From Aquaticitalea lipolytica (GTDB lineage: Bacteria > Bacteroidota > Bacteroidia > Flavobacteriales > Flavobacteriaceae), in NCBI RefSeq assembly GCF_014641635.1, contig NZ_BMIC01000003.1, forward strand, positions 1 to 64,000: a stretch of 64,000 bases of DNA, read 5' to 3'. How positions within the stretch are numbered: position 1 is the stretch's first letter; the number at the start of each line of letters is the position of its first letter. Of this stretch, positions 6,335 through 15,722 are shown piece after piece. The position numbers and the translations under genes were made by a program. Below the pieces are notes generated by a model. The model had not been told where the DNA came from. It worked only from the letters and a program-made list of their open reading frames with translations, and did no database searches.

Positions 6335-8389
6335 ATGAACTTCAAAACTTTTAAATTAATTTTCACACATTATTCAATAATTATAAGTGTTATTTTGTTG
6401 TTTAGTGGCTGTTCTGGAAACAAAAATAAAAATTATGTTAACCATAATAAAAAGGTAGAAATAGGGAGCAATGCAAATGACATAATACCATTTTTCCAAC
6501 ATTGGAATTTAATTTTAGGTGATGGATCTAATGTGGGTCAGGCAACAAACTATGAAAACAAAAACTTCTTTTACACTAGCAAAGATAATAGTGGCGATTG
6601 GGTAGTATTCAAAACACCTAATGCTGGTAATACTCATGGTACTTCAAACAATACAAGGACTGAACTAGCTCAATTAAAAAAGTGGTCGCCAATGGATGAA
6701 GCTAAATTAAGTGCAACAGTGAAAGTAATGAATGTTTCAACTACAGGAGATGCACGAGTTGCATCAACATTTTCTGTGGTAATTGGACAAATTCATAGTG
6801 CAGATGGACATGAAAATGAACCATTCAAATTATTTTATAAAAAATTTCCTGGTCATACCAAAGGTTCTGTTTTTTGGAATTATGAAATCAATACTGAAGG
6901 TGATGATAATTCAGGCAGATGGGATTATTCATACCCAATTTGGGGTTATGACTTTTCTGTTGTTGGGACAGATAAAAATAAATATCCACCAGAACCAGAA
7001 GATGGAATTGCTTTAGGTGAAGAATTAAGTTATGAAGTAGAAGTTAAAGATGGTGTTATGTATCTCACATTTACTAGCGAAGGGCATGAAACAAAAACAT
7101 TTACCAAAAACCTTATTTCGTCTGAATATGCAGAACGTAAAAACATGCCTACTCAAGTTAAAAACTTATTTGTACCAATAGGTCAAGATGGAGTGGAACG
7201 TAAAGAAGCTTACACAGGTGAAGGGCTCTTTTTTAAACTAGGTTGTTATAATCAAACAAATGGTAAAGATCCTAAAGTGAATAAAGTATGGTGCTCAGGT
7301 GCTGAAACACATGGTGGAGATGTCCAAAAACAATATGCAGATGGTAATTACGCCGAGGTTTGGTTTAAATCAGCAAATATCACCATTAGTGATGATGCTA
7401 TTTCTAATGAAGGGTATTTTCAAGCTAATGATGGTTTAAGTACAAAAACAGTTTATCCAAGTGAAGTAATCCCATTTATGGATAAATTTAAAATGCTAAT
7501 GGGTGATGGAACGAATGTTGACAATTTGGTTGATTTTGAACATAAAGATTTTTTCTATACAGTAATTGATGGCACTAGACGTTGGGTAGTATATAAAACA
7601 CCTAATTCTGGTGTTACTTCAAAAAACTCAAGTAACACAAGAACAGAGTTGCATGAAAAAAGAGAATGGACACCTGAAGAAGGAGGTAAGCTCACAGGTA
7701 CATGCAAGGTTATGCAGGTTTCTACTTCTGGTGATGCCAGAGTTGCTGCCTCTTACTCAGTGGTTGTAGGGCAGATTCATAGTGGCGAAGGGCATGAAAA
7801 CGAACCACTAAAAATATTTTATAAGAAATTCCCTGGACATAGTAAAGGTTCTGTTTTTTGGAATTATGAAATTAATACTGAAGGTGATGATAATTCTGGA
7901 AGATGGGATTATTCTAGTGCAGTTTGGGGACATGATATGTCTGTAATTGGAACAAGTAAAGACGACTATCCTGCTGAACCTGAAAATGGGATTGAATTAG
8001 GAGAAGAGTTTAGTTATGAAGTAAATGTTTATGAAGGCATAATGTATTTAACGTTTACAAGTGAAGGGCATGAAACCAAAACGTTTACTAAAAATTTAAT
8101 TGAATCTGAATACGTAAATACGTCAGACCTGCCAGCTCAAGTTAAGAAATTATTTGTGCCAATTGGTCAAGATGGTACCGAAAGAGCTACCGCTTATAAG
8201 GGTGAATTAGGTTATTTTAAACAAGGCGCATATAACCAAACCAACGGGAAAAGCCCTGAAACTAATATGGTTTGGTGTGCAGGTGCCGAGACTTATGGTG
8301 GTGATATAGCTAAGCAATATGAAAATGGCTGTTACACTGAGGTATGGTTTAGAGAAGCAACTGTAGGACCTGGTACACCTCAAAAATAG
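6335..8389 (+). CDS. Alginate lyase with two tandem PL7 domains, lipoprotein
   Basis: A 684-residue protein made of two related PL7 units, about residues 48-352 and 376-680, behind a lipoprotein signal (LLFSGCSG). Both units keep the catalytic set: NTRTEL near 106 and 435, GQIHS near 151 and 479, and FFKLGCYNQ near 299 versus YFKQGAYNQ near 627. The sequence style (NQTNGK, long KKFPGH...GSVFWNYEI insertion) resembles subfamily PL7_5, which includes the exolytic AlyA5 of Zobellia; such enzymes are normally single-domain, about 340 residues. The copies stay very similar at DNA level, suggesting a lineage-level internal duplication. Probably gives unsaturated monomers feeding KdgF, encoded 52 bases downstream. 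Confidence 0.9.
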   Translation: MNFKTFKLIFTHYSIIISVILLFSGCSGNKNKNYVNHNKKVEIGSNANDIIPFFQHWNLILGDGSNVGQATNYENKNFFYTSKDNSGDWVVFKTPNAGNTHGTSNNTRTELAQLKKWSPMDEAKLSATVKVMNVSTTGDARVASTFSVVIGQIHSADGHENEPFKLFYKKFPGHTKGSVFWNYEINTEGDDNSGRWDYSYPIWGYDFSVVGTDKNKYPPEPEDGIALGEELSYEVEVKDGVMYLTFTSEGHETKTFTKNLISSEYAERKNMPTQVKNLFVPIGQDGVERKEAYTGEGLFFKLGCYNQTNGKDPKVNKVWCSGAETHGGDVQKQYADGNYAEVWFKSANITISDDAISNEGYFQANDGLSTKTVYPSEVIPFMDKFKMLMGDGTNVDNLVDFEHKDFFYTVIDGTRRWVVYKTPNSGVTSKNSSNTRTELHEKREWTPEEGGKLTGTCKVMQVSTSGDARVAASYSVVVGQIHSGEGHENEPLKIFYKKFPGHSKGSVFWNYEINTEGDDNSGRWDYSSAVWGHDMSVIGTSKDDYPAEPENGIELGEEFSYEVNVYEGIMYLTFTSEGHETKTFTKNLIESEYVNTSDLPAQVKKLFVPIGQDGTERATAYKGELGYFKQGAYNQTNGKSPETNMVWCAGAETYGGDIAKQYENGCYTEVWFREATVGPGTPQK

Positions 8390-8441
8390 ATGTAAGAGCT
8401 AGGCAGCAAGAATTGAATTAATATAATAAGAAATATATAGT

Positions 8442-8789
8442 ATGAAAACATTTGGAGCAAGTAAAGAATTTATTTTAGACCAAGATTTAGAGTGGGAAGA
8501 AGTTGGTGAAGGTGTAAAAAGAAAAATAATGGGTTATGATGACAAAATCATGCTTGTAAAAGTACATTTTAAAAAAGGAGGAATTGGTTATAAACATGAA
8601 CATTACCATAGCCAGGTGACTTATGTTGAAAGTGGTGCCTTTGAATTTTCAATTGGCGAGGAAACTAAAACTGTAAAAGGAGGAGACACTGTATATATAC
8701 CACCACATGTGTTGCATGGAGCTATTTGTAAAGAAGAAGGGATCTTAATAGATGTCTTTAGCCCAATCCGTGAAGACTTTATAAAATAG
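8442..8789 (+). CDS. kdgF: KdgF-like cupin (unsaturated uronate to DEH)
   Basis: A 115-residue single-domain cupin. KHEHYHSQ near residue 49 supplies the metal-binding His residues, and GDTVYIPPHVLHG near residue 82 contains the second cupin motif. KdgF catalyses linearisation of 4,5-unsaturated uronate monomers to the ketonised form DEH in pectin and alginate pathways. Size, motifs and position directly behind an exolytic-type lyase gene all agree. No signal peptide is present, so it acts in the cytoplasm. It lies 52 bases after the tandem PL7 gene and is likely co-transcribed; the next promoter begins about 65 bases after it. Confidence 0.88.
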   Translation: MKTFGASKEFILDQDLEWEEVGEGVKRKIMGYDDKIMLVKVHFKKGGIGYKHEHYHSQVTYVESGAFEFSIGEETKTVKGGDTVYIPPHVLHGAICKEEGILIDVFSPIREDFIK

Positions 8790-8806
8790 TTTTCTCATTT
8801 TAACAA

Positions 8807-8907
8807 CAATTTTTTTACGAAAATCTTAAAATTTCCAATTTTTTTTACGAAAACGTTGTATTTAACAAAAATTTACATATATTTGGTAAACCAGATTGGT
8901 TAACCAA
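8807..8907 (+). promoter_or_regulatory. susC promoter with paired operators and upstream direct repeat
   Basis: TTG at 8856-8858, 19-bp spacer, TATATTTG at 8878-8885. TTGGTAAACCAG (8883-8894) overlaps the promoter box and TTGGTTAACCAA (8896-8907) follows 13 bp on: the same geometry as at 4062-4115. Upstream, TTTTTTACGA occurs at 8811-8820 and again exactly 30 bp later at 8841-8850, each preceded by CAAT and followed by AAA, a possible activator site just ahead of the -33 region. Confidence 0.8.
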
Positions 8908-8930
8908 TTTATTAATTGGATTTTTAACCA

Positions 8931-8993
8931 TAAAAAAAGGACAGGTGCACACCTATCCTTTTAAGGTAATTACTTCTTTGGAGGGAAGTAAAT
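8931..8993 (+). promoter_or_regulatory. Structured susC leader RNA element
   Basis: Inside the roughly 240-nt susC leader lies a 12-bp hairpin AAAAGGACAGGT/ACCTATCCTTTT with loop GCAC (8935-8962; one C-A mismatch). It is followed by TTACTTC/GAAGTAA (8970-8976 with 8985-8991) that presents GGAGG in its loop. A closely similar arrangement precedes the MFS transporter (16445-16502). The first hairpin could be a leaky terminator; the shared second part suggests a regulatory RNA. Function is inferred. Confidence 0.5.
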
Positions 8994-9132
8994 CTATACA
9001 TGTCGTGTTTGTCACATAACATATTAAGCAAAAATACAAAACAATTTTATTTATGTTTAACATGAGTTGTGATAAAGTGGATAATTAACGTGATAATAAT
9101 CTAAAAAAGCACTTTAACAAAAACAACCAATT

Positions 9133-12100
9133 ATGAATTTAAAATTTAAGTTGGCATTAATTATTATAATGGTATTTAATGTCTCATTGTTTGCGCAAGG
9201 CGAGTACTTGTTAAAAGGTCAAGTCGTTTCAATAAAAGATACGCAACCTATTCCTGGAGTAAATGTTATTATACAAAACTCTACAAAGGGAACTACAACT
9301 GATTTTGATGGTAACTACGAAATTGAAGTAAAAAAAGGAGACGTGCTTCTTTTTTCTTATATAGGTTTTGCTACTCAAGTTGTAATTATTAATAATCAAA
9401 AAGAGCTTAACATTTCATTAGTTGAAGACTTAAATAAACTTGATGAAGTTGTTATTGTTGGATATGGTACTCAAAAGAAAAGCCATTTAACGGGTTCAAT
9501 TTCTAAAGTAGTTAATGAAGGATTAGACCAGATTGCAACGGCGAGAGTAGATGATGCTCTTGTTGGTCAAGTTTCAGGTGTTAATATACAAACTACCGAA
9601 GGTGATGCAGGATCTGCTCCAACTATTAGAATTAGAGGAACGGGTTCACTAGCAGGAAGCTCTTCTCCATTAATTGTAGTAGATGGTTTAGCAGTAGATG
9701 AAGATTTTTTAGGATCTTTAGATATGAATGATGTTGATTCGTTTGAAGTGCTAAAAGATGCAGCATCATCAGCTATTTACGGTTCTCGAGGTGCAAATGG
9801 AGTCATTATGATTACAACTAAAAAAGGTAAGGAAGGAAAAACAAAATTCTCATTCAATACATTTACAGGGCGTAAAGAAGCCAGGCAAAGTGAGGCTTAT
9901 TATTTTTCAGTTAAAGATGAGGTAGCAAGAGAGCTAGCCGATACAGGTACACTTTCTAGTAGAGCTCAATACATACAATTATTAGGGATTGATAATGATT
10001 GGCAAAACATTATTTTTAATGGTGGAACTATTAACAATTTTGCATTTAGTGCAAGAGGAGGAAGTGAACGAACAAAATTTAGTGTTTCTCTAGGCTATTC
10101 TCAAGATGAAGGTGTTTTAATTATAGATGATTACAAAAAATATAATGGAAGAATTAGTATTGATTCAAAATTAAGCGACAAATTTACTATTGGAGGTACT
10201 TTTTCTCCATCTTATACAAATAGAATACGCTTTGATGGATCAACACATGATATATTAAGACAATCACCTTGGTTGCCTCTTTATTTAGATGAACATTCTA
10301 TTCAATTTGTAAACCGCTTAAGAGAGAATGGAAGATGGGCAAATGCACAAATAGGTGATTATGCAGAACAGAGAATGTTTGATGACTTCGATTTAAATTC
10401 AATGATGCCTGTTGCTTCTGGTGGAACAGATATTAGTGATACATCTAACACTAATCCAGCTGCAAAAGTATTAGAAAGAGATCGTCGTGATCTGAAGTTT
10501 AAATTATTCGGAAATTTCTATGCACAATATAACATTACTGATGATCTAACTTTTAGAGGGTCAATAGGTGGAGATTTTCAAAACACAAACAATAGAAGGT
10601 TTATAGGAGAAAAATCTAATAATATTGGTCCATCAGCAATTGAGTTAACATTAGCAGATGAAAACGTAATACATATAGTTACTGAGGACTATTTATCTTA
10701 TAACAAAACGTTTGGAGGTCATGATGTAAGTGCTGTTGCTGGTTTTGCGGCAGAAAAATGGGATACATCTTATAAGAGTATTACTGGTGCAGGATATGAA
10801 AACGAATATATTCAAACACTTTCAGCAGCAACTTTAATTAATGAAAAAATATCATTAGACTATCAGAGACGATTATTGTCATTATTTGGAAGATTAAATT
10901 ATGCTTATGAAGATAAATATCTTGCTTCATTAAGCTTTAGACGAGATGGAGGTTCTGTATTTGGTCCAAATAATAAGTATGGTAATTTCCCTGCAGCATC
11001 TCTTGGTTGGGTGATTTCTAAAGAAAACTTTATGAGAGATAGCGAGGTAATTAATAACTTAAAGTTCAGATTTAGTTATGGTGTTACTGGAAACCTAAAT
11101 TTAGATACAGGAGACGATTTAATTGATAATTACCCTTATATGGCTTTATTAATTGCTTCAACTGCAGTTGTAGATAATAATTTAGTTACTGGTTTTGATC
11201 CAATTAATATTGCAAATCCATTTTTACAATGGGAAAGATCTATTGAAATTAATCCAGGAGTTGATTTTGGTTTGTTTAATAATGTGGTTTCTGGTTCATT
11301 TGAATTTTATAAAAGAAATAGTGACCAATTATTACTAAACAACCCTATATCTGCTACAACAGGGTTCACAGAAGCTATTGTAAATTTAGGTGAAGTAGAA
11401 AATAGAGGTTTTGAACTTGAACTAAGAACAAGAAATGTTTCAAATGAAAACTTTAAATGGACTTCTACTGTATTAGCATCAGTAAACAAAAATGAATTAG
11501 TAAGTTTTGGTGATTCAAATGGTCTTATTCAAAATGTTGATGACAAAAGAGCAGCAGAATGGATTAACTTAATAGGAAACCCAATATCATCTTTTTATGG
11601 ATGGGTTGTTGATCGAGACATTCCATTAGAATATATTATTAATCCGTATTTCCCAATTGGCGCTCAAGCTCAAGATGTTTATGTTAAAGATTTAAATGGA
11701 GATGGATTAATTGATGACGATGATAAAACAATTCTTGGCGATCCTTATCCAGATTTAATATGGAGTTTTACTAATGAATTTGAGATTGGAAATGTAGATG
11801 TAAGCTTTATGTTTCAAGGAAGTCATGGTGCTGAAGTGAGAAATATGGGAGACCAATATTTATTTAATCATTTTAATAGTTCTCAAGATTTTAATACAGC
11901 AACAACTCCAAATCAAGGATTTATTAGAGAGAAAATTTTTACTAATGACATCATTCAAGATGCATCATACATCTCACTTCGTAATGTTAATATTGGTTAT
12001 AGCTTTTCAAAAGATTTTGCAAATAAGTTAGGATTAAGTAAAGCAAGATTTTATGCAGCAGGTCAAAACCTTTTATATTTTACTGCTGATAATTATACTG

Positions 12101-12210
12101 GATTTAATCCTGAATCTATTGATAATACAAGTCCAACAACGTATGGATACCAAAGAGCAGGTTCACCAATATACAGAACCATATCACTTGGTCTTAATAT
12201 AGAATTTTAA
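9133..12210 (+). CDS. SusC-like TonB-dependent oligoalginate importer
   Basis: A 1025-residue outer-membrane receptor. After the signal peptide (ends near LFAQG) come a carboxypeptidase-regulatory-like domain (about 25-100), a TonB-box/linker region (LDEVVIVGYGTQKK), a plug domain with RGTGSLAGSSSPLIVVDG and SAIYGSRGANGVIMITTKKG, and a long beta-barrel ending in GLNIEF, the usual terminal aromatic residue. These are the hallmarks of SusC proteins, which form a lidded transporter with SusD. It is 28 bases ahead of susD and between lyase genes, so the cargo is most likely alginate oligosaccharides. Expression is under the paired operators. Confidence 0.95.
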   Translation: MNLKFKLALIIIMVFNVSLFAQGEYLLKGQVVSIKDTQPIPGVNVIIQNSTKGTTTDFDGNYEIEVKKGDVLLFSYIGFATQVVIINNQKELNISLVEDLNKLDEVVIVGYGTQKKSHLTGSISKVVNEGLDQIATARVDDALVGQVSGVNIQTTEGDAGSAPTIRIRGTGSLAGSSSPLIVVDGLAVDEDFLGSLDMNDVDSFEVLKDAASSAIYGSRGANGVIMITTKKGKEGKTKFSFNTFTGRKEARQSEAYYFSVKDEVARELADTGTLSSRAQYIQLLGIDNDWQNIIFNGGTINNFAFSARGGSERTKFSVSLGYSQDEGVLIIDDYKKYNGRISIDSKLSDKFTIGGTFSPSYTNRIRFDGSTHDILRQSPWLPLYLDEHSIQFVNRLRENGRWANAQIGDYAEQRMFDDFDLNSMMPVASGGTDISDTSNTNPAAKVLERDRRDLKFKLFGNFYAQYNITDDLTFRGSIGGDFQNTNNRRFIGEKSNNIGPSAIELTLADENVIHIVTEDYLSYNKTFGGHDVSAVAGFAAEKWDTSYKSITGAGYENEYIQTLSAATLINEKISLDYQRRLLSLFGRLNYAYEDKYLASLSFRRDGGSVFGPNNKYGNFPAASLGWVISKENFMRDSEVINNLKFRFSYGVTGNLNLDTGDDLIDNYPYMALLIASTAVVDNNLVTGFDPINIANPFLQWERSIEINPGVDFGLFNNVVSGSFEFYKRNSDQLLLNNPISATTGFTEAIVNLGEVENRGFELELRTRNVSNENFKWTSTVLASVNKNELVSFGDSNGLIQNVDDKRAAEWINLIGNPISSFYGWVVDRDIPLEYIINPYFPIGAQAQDVYVKDLNGDGLIDDDDKTILGDPYPDLIWSFTNEFEIGNVDVSFMFQGSHGAEVRNMGDQYLFNHFNSSQDFNTATTPNQGFIREKIFTNDIIQDASYISLRNVNIGYSFSKDFANKLGLSKARFYAAGQNLLYFTADNYTGFNPESIDNTSPTTYGYQRAGSPIYRTISLGLNIEF

Positions 12211-12238
12211 AAAATAAATATAAGTAAAAACATATATT

Positions 12239-13675
12239 ATGAAACTATTTAAAAAACCTTATTTCTTAATATTAGCACTAGCATTTTTTGCTTGCGAGGA
12301 TGATTTTTTGAGTCCTGTACCAACATCTGCAATTGCTGCTGATACATTTTACGCTAATGAAACAGAATTACTCAATGGTGTAATTAATATGTATGACGGA
12401 ATACAAGGAGTAAATGCTCTTGATAATTCAGATTCAAGATTAAATCACGCTATTCAAATTGAATTTTATGTAACCGAAATGCGAAGTGATAATACTAGAA
12501 CTAAAAGTAGTGAGGGAGAGGCAGCTCAGTTTGAAAACTATACATTAAGACCAACAAATGGTATTGTGTATGATTACTATCGCAGTTTTTACGATGTTCT
12601 TAATAGAGCAAATATAGTATTAGCTAATTTAGGTGTTGCATCAGAAGCTAACGCTCCAAAAATTGAAGCTGAGGCTAAATTCGTTAGAGCTTATGCACAT
12701 TTTAATTTAGTAAGATTATTTGGAGACATCCCTTTAGCTGATAGAGTTATTGGTATTGCTGATACTGAAATACAATTTACAAGAGTGCCAAAAGCCCAAG
12801 TGTATGAGCTTATTGTTAGCGACCTTACAACAGCTATTGCATCATTAGATAACACATATAAAAATAGAGCCTCATTAGCAGCAGCCCAAGCATTATTAGC
12901 AAAGGTATATTTAACACTTGGTACTAACTATGTTCAAGCGCAACAATTATGTGAGGCAATTATGGGAAGCGGCTTTGGTTTACAACCTAATTTTAACGAT
13001 GTGTTTTATACAGAGAACACAAATGAAATTATTTTTGCTATTGGTTTTGTTTCTAACCCAGCAACAGATAGTCAAAGTTTCTCTGCAGAGTGGTTAAACT
13101 CTGTTGGTAGATCAAGTGGAGTAAATTATGTTACAACTGAAGCGGCAGCAGCACTTGATGCACTTGGAGGCACAAGAGCTCCTTTTTCTTACCGTTTAGA
13201 TCCTGCTCAACCTACTCAAAGACAAGTAGCTAAATATTTTCCAAATGGTGAAAACGGAGGCCCAACAGGAGTAGTTTTTACTAGTAACCCTAGAGCAGCA
13301 GGTAATGATTGGATTGTAATACGTTATGCCGATGTTTTATTAATGCACGTAGAAGCTATTATGGCTGGAAACAATTCAACTTCAGTACAAGCTGCATTAG
13401 ATTCTTTTGAGCTTGTTCGTTTACGTGCTGGTTTATTAGGAGATGATGATGGTACTATTACTAAACAAGAGTTATTAGATGAAAGACGTGTGGAGTTGGC
13501 TTTCGAAAATCATCGTCTATTCGATTTAATTCGTTTAGGCGCTGCTCAAGATGTGCTTTCGGCATTTTCAGCTGCAAATGGTTATAGTTTTAATTCTACA
13601 GATATTTTACTACCAATACCTCAACGTGAAATTAACTTGAGTAGAGGTATGATGCAACAAAATCCTGGTTACTAA
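12239..13675 (+). CDS. SusD-like glycan-binding lipoprotein
   Basis: A 478-residue RagB/SusD protein. The lipobox FFACEDDF puts Cys at about residue 19, followed by the acidic export signal (EDD) typical of surface lipoproteins in this phylum. The N-terminal helix-rich TPR part (AEAKFVRAYAHFNLVRLFGD) and the C-terminal ELLDERRVELAFENHRLFDL segment are highly characteristic of SusD. It captures oligoalginate and caps the SusC barrel. Spacing of 28 bases to susC and 22 to the PKD gene shows one operon. Confidence 0.94.
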   Translation: MKLFKKPYFLILALAFFACEDDFLSPVPTSAIAADTFYANETELLNGVINMYDGIQGVNALDNSDSRLNHAIQIEFYVTEMRSDNTRTKSSEGEAAQFENYTLRPTNGIVYDYYRSFYDVLNRANIVLANLGVASEANAPKIEAEAKFVRAYAHFNLVRLFGDIPLADRVIGIADTEIQFTRVPKAQVYELIVSDLTTAIASLDNTYKNRASLAAAQALLAKVYLTLGTNYVQAQQLCEAIMGSGFGLQPNFNDVFYTENTNEIIFAIGFVSNPATDSQSFSAEWLNSVGRSSGVNYVTTEAAAALDALGGTRAPFSYRLDPAQPTQRQVAKYFPNGENGGPTGVVFTSNPRAAGNDWIVIRYADVLLMHVEAIMAGNNSTSVQAALDSFELVRLRAGLLGDDDGTITKQELLDERRVELAFENHRLFDLIRLGAAQDVLSAFSAANGYSFNSTDILLPIPQREINLSRGMMQQNPGY

Positions 13676-13697
13676 TAAGATAAATAAAAACAATATT

Positions 13698-14714
13698 ATG
13701 AAACTAATAAAACAAACAAGAAAAAAACATAAACTTTATTTGAGTTTAGTTTTTTTGATGATAGCGTCAATAGCCTTAGTGTCATGTGATCCTTCTTTAA
13801 GTGCTTTAGAGTTCGATTTACCTGATGAAGGGACTATTGCAGATGCTACACCTCCAGCAGCTAATTTTTCTGCTACTCAAAGCACAATAGACTGGAGAAT
13901 GTATAATTTTGCAAATTTTTCTACAAGCGCAACAACTTATGCTTGGGATTTTGGAGACGGAAACACTTCAACAGCTATAGATGGAGTTAATACTTATCCA
14001 GGAGAAGGAACTTATACAGTTACTTTAACTGCTTCTGATGCATTAGGTGTTACTAGTACCTATTCTGAAATTATTGAAGTGGTTGAGCCAGAAGCGGTAG
14101 CAGTTCCTGATCCAATTATAATCAATGCTGACTTTGATTTACTACCTAAATCTTCAGGTTCAGATTGTTCATGCGCTGGATGGATTAACAAAGATATTGG
14201 AGACCAAGGTGAGTCTAGTTCTGGTAATGGTGGTTCTAATAACGTTATTAAATTCGACAATAATGAACCAGATCATATATATCAAGAATTTGAAGTTACA
14301 CCAAATTCATTTTACACAATGACAGTAGTTGTAGCCTTTCAGGGTTCGATAGGAGGATCATATCCTAGCTCACTAGAGTTAAGAGTTTTAGCGGGTTCTG
14401 GATACATAAATAGTTATATGCCAACATATTATACTAATACAGTAGACTTCCCACAAGAAGATTGGGGTTATACTTCAATTTCACAGGTTGAAATGGCTGC
14501 AAATAATCTTTTAAATGAAACAATTGTTCATCCTAACAATACAAGTTATAATGCTTATACCTTTATTTTTAATTCAGGGGCTAATGATAGCGTTGCTCTA
14601 TTTGTAAGAGGTATAGGTGGACCTGCTACTGGTGGTGCTGGTGGTAATTTTGGATATAATAGTGGTGATGAGGAAATAAGAATGGATTCTGTAACCATTA
14701 CTGCAAACAATTAA
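13698..14714 (+). CDS. PKD-domain surface glycan-binding lipoprotein
   Basis: A 338-residue lipoprotein (lipobox ALVSCDPS). Residues about 50-125 form a PKD domain with the classic TYAWDFGDGNTST and GTYTVTLTASD strands. The C-terminal ~200 residues hold a beta-sandwich-like region rich in aromatic and Gly residues with two close Cys (DCSCAG), resembling carbohydrate-binding modules, but not one I can name. Genes in this position after susCD usually encode surface glycan-binding proteins (SusE/F or SGBP role). No catalytic motif is visible. It is followed 18 bases later by a PL7 gene. Confidence 0.82.
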   Translation: MKLIKQTRKKHKLYLSLVFLMIASIALVSCDPSLSALEFDLPDEGTIADATPPAANFSATQSTIDWRMYNFANFSTSATTYAWDFGDGNTSTAIDGVNTYPGEGTYTVTLTASDALGVTSTYSEIIEVVEPEAVAVPDPIIINADFDLLPKSSGSDCSCAGWINKDIGDQGESSSGNGGSNNVIKFDNNEPDHIYQEFEVTPNSFYTMTVVVAFQGSIGGSYPSSLELRVLAGSGYINSYMPTYYTNTVDFPQEDWGYTSISQVEMAANNLLNETIVHPNNTSYNAYTFIFNSGANDSVALFVRGIGGPATGGAGGNFGYNSGDEEIRMDSVTITANN

Positions 14715-14732
14715 AAAGGAATAATTTAGTTT

Positions 14733-15590
14733 ATGAATGCATTTAAGGCTTTAATTTTATTGATTGCTTTTAGTATTTCAATCAACGCAAGTTGTCAAAA
14801 TAAAAAGAGAAACAAATATAAGTTGCCAGAAATAGATTTATCTCATTGGTCGGTAACAACTCCAGCTGTAGGTAAGAATGGTAAACCAATAAGTGTTGAA
14901 CCTCCTGCTATTATGGAATATGGCACAAATGAAGATTTAAAGCCATATATGTATAACGATTCAATTAAAGGAGCTCTGGTTTTCTATGCATACCCAAGTG
15001 AAGCAACTACGGCAAATACAAAATATTCAAGATCAGAATTGAGAGAACAAATGGTTCCAGGTGATAATAACACCAATTGGACCTTTGCCCAAGGAGCTAA
15101 TATGAAAGGGAAACTTCAAATGGATGAAGTAAGTAGAGGAGCAGATGGGAAATATCACAAAGTCATAATCATGCAAATACATGGTAGGTTAACTAATGAA
15201 CAACGTGATTTAATTGGTCAAAAAGATAACAATGCGCCTCCAATTTTGAAAATATATTGGCAAAATGGAAAAATAAGAGTAAAAACAAAAATTTTAAAAG
15301 ACTTGAATGCAACAGGTAATGACTTACTTCATGAAGAAATGTGGGACGATGATGAAGGGTTTAATTTTGAGCAAGAAGTTGGTTTTAAAAAATTCACACT
15401 AGAGGTTCAGGTTTCTGAAGGAAAAATGGTTGTTATATTGAATAACAGTGAATATAAAGTGTATGAAAATGTGCATATGAGAAAATGGGGAATTTTTGAA
15501 AATTACTTTAAAGCAGGGAATTATTTTCAATCAAGAGATGAAGGAGCATTTGCAAGAGTCAACTATTATAGTTTAGAAGTAACACATTAA
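14733..15590 (+). CDS. PL7 alginate lyase, lipoprotein
   Basis: A 285-residue PL7 enzyme with a lipobox-like INASCQNK near residue 19. Catalytic motifs are intact: RSELREQ near residue 100, QIHG near 148 and YFKAGNYFQ near 258. The domain is similar in length and ending (YYSLEVTH versus YYNLNVTH) to the lyase at 4124, so the two are likely paralogues. It is the last gene of the susC operon, 18 bases after the PKD protein. Endo-acting cleavage of alginate at the surface is the likely job, supplying oligomers to SusCD. QIH again hints at activity on G-containing blocks. Confidence 0.92.
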   Translation: MNAFKALILLIAFSISINASCQNKKRNKYKLPEIDLSHWSVTTPAVGKNGKPISVEPPAIMEYGTNEDLKPYMYNDSIKGALVFYAYPSEATTANTKYSRSELREQMVPGDNNTNWTFAQGANMKGKLQMDEVSRGADGKYHKVIIMQIHGRLTNEQRDLIGQKDNNAPPILKIYWQNGKIRVKTKILKDLNATGNDLLHEEMWDDDEGFNFEQEVGFKKFTLEVQVSEGKMVVILNNSEYKVYENVHMRKWGIFENYFKAGNYFQSRDEGAFARVNYYSLEVTH

Positions 15591-15701
15591 GTTTATTTGA
15601 TTAGTTTAAATTTATGCCTTTTTTGAGTTTTACTGGTCTAAAGCGGATCAGTAAAATTCAAGAAAATTGTTAAAGTTTTTTTTATAAATTTAACATTAAA
15701 C

Positions 15702-15713
15702 CTGGTTAACCAA
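15702..15713 (+). promoter_or_regulatory. Single CTGGTTAACCAA operator before gntR
   Basis: CTGGTTAACCAA ends 10 bases before the start codon of the GntR regulator. It differs from the sites at 4090 and 8896 by one or two bases. No second palindrome is visible at 13-bp spacing. This suggests autoregulation weaker than control of the structural promoters. Confidence 0.7.
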
Positions 15714-15722
15714 TTATAGATT

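Noticed and set aside
8935-8962. Simple terminator of kdgF
   Set aside because: It lies downstream of the susC promoter and inside the susC leader, so ending kdgF is unlikely to be its main role.
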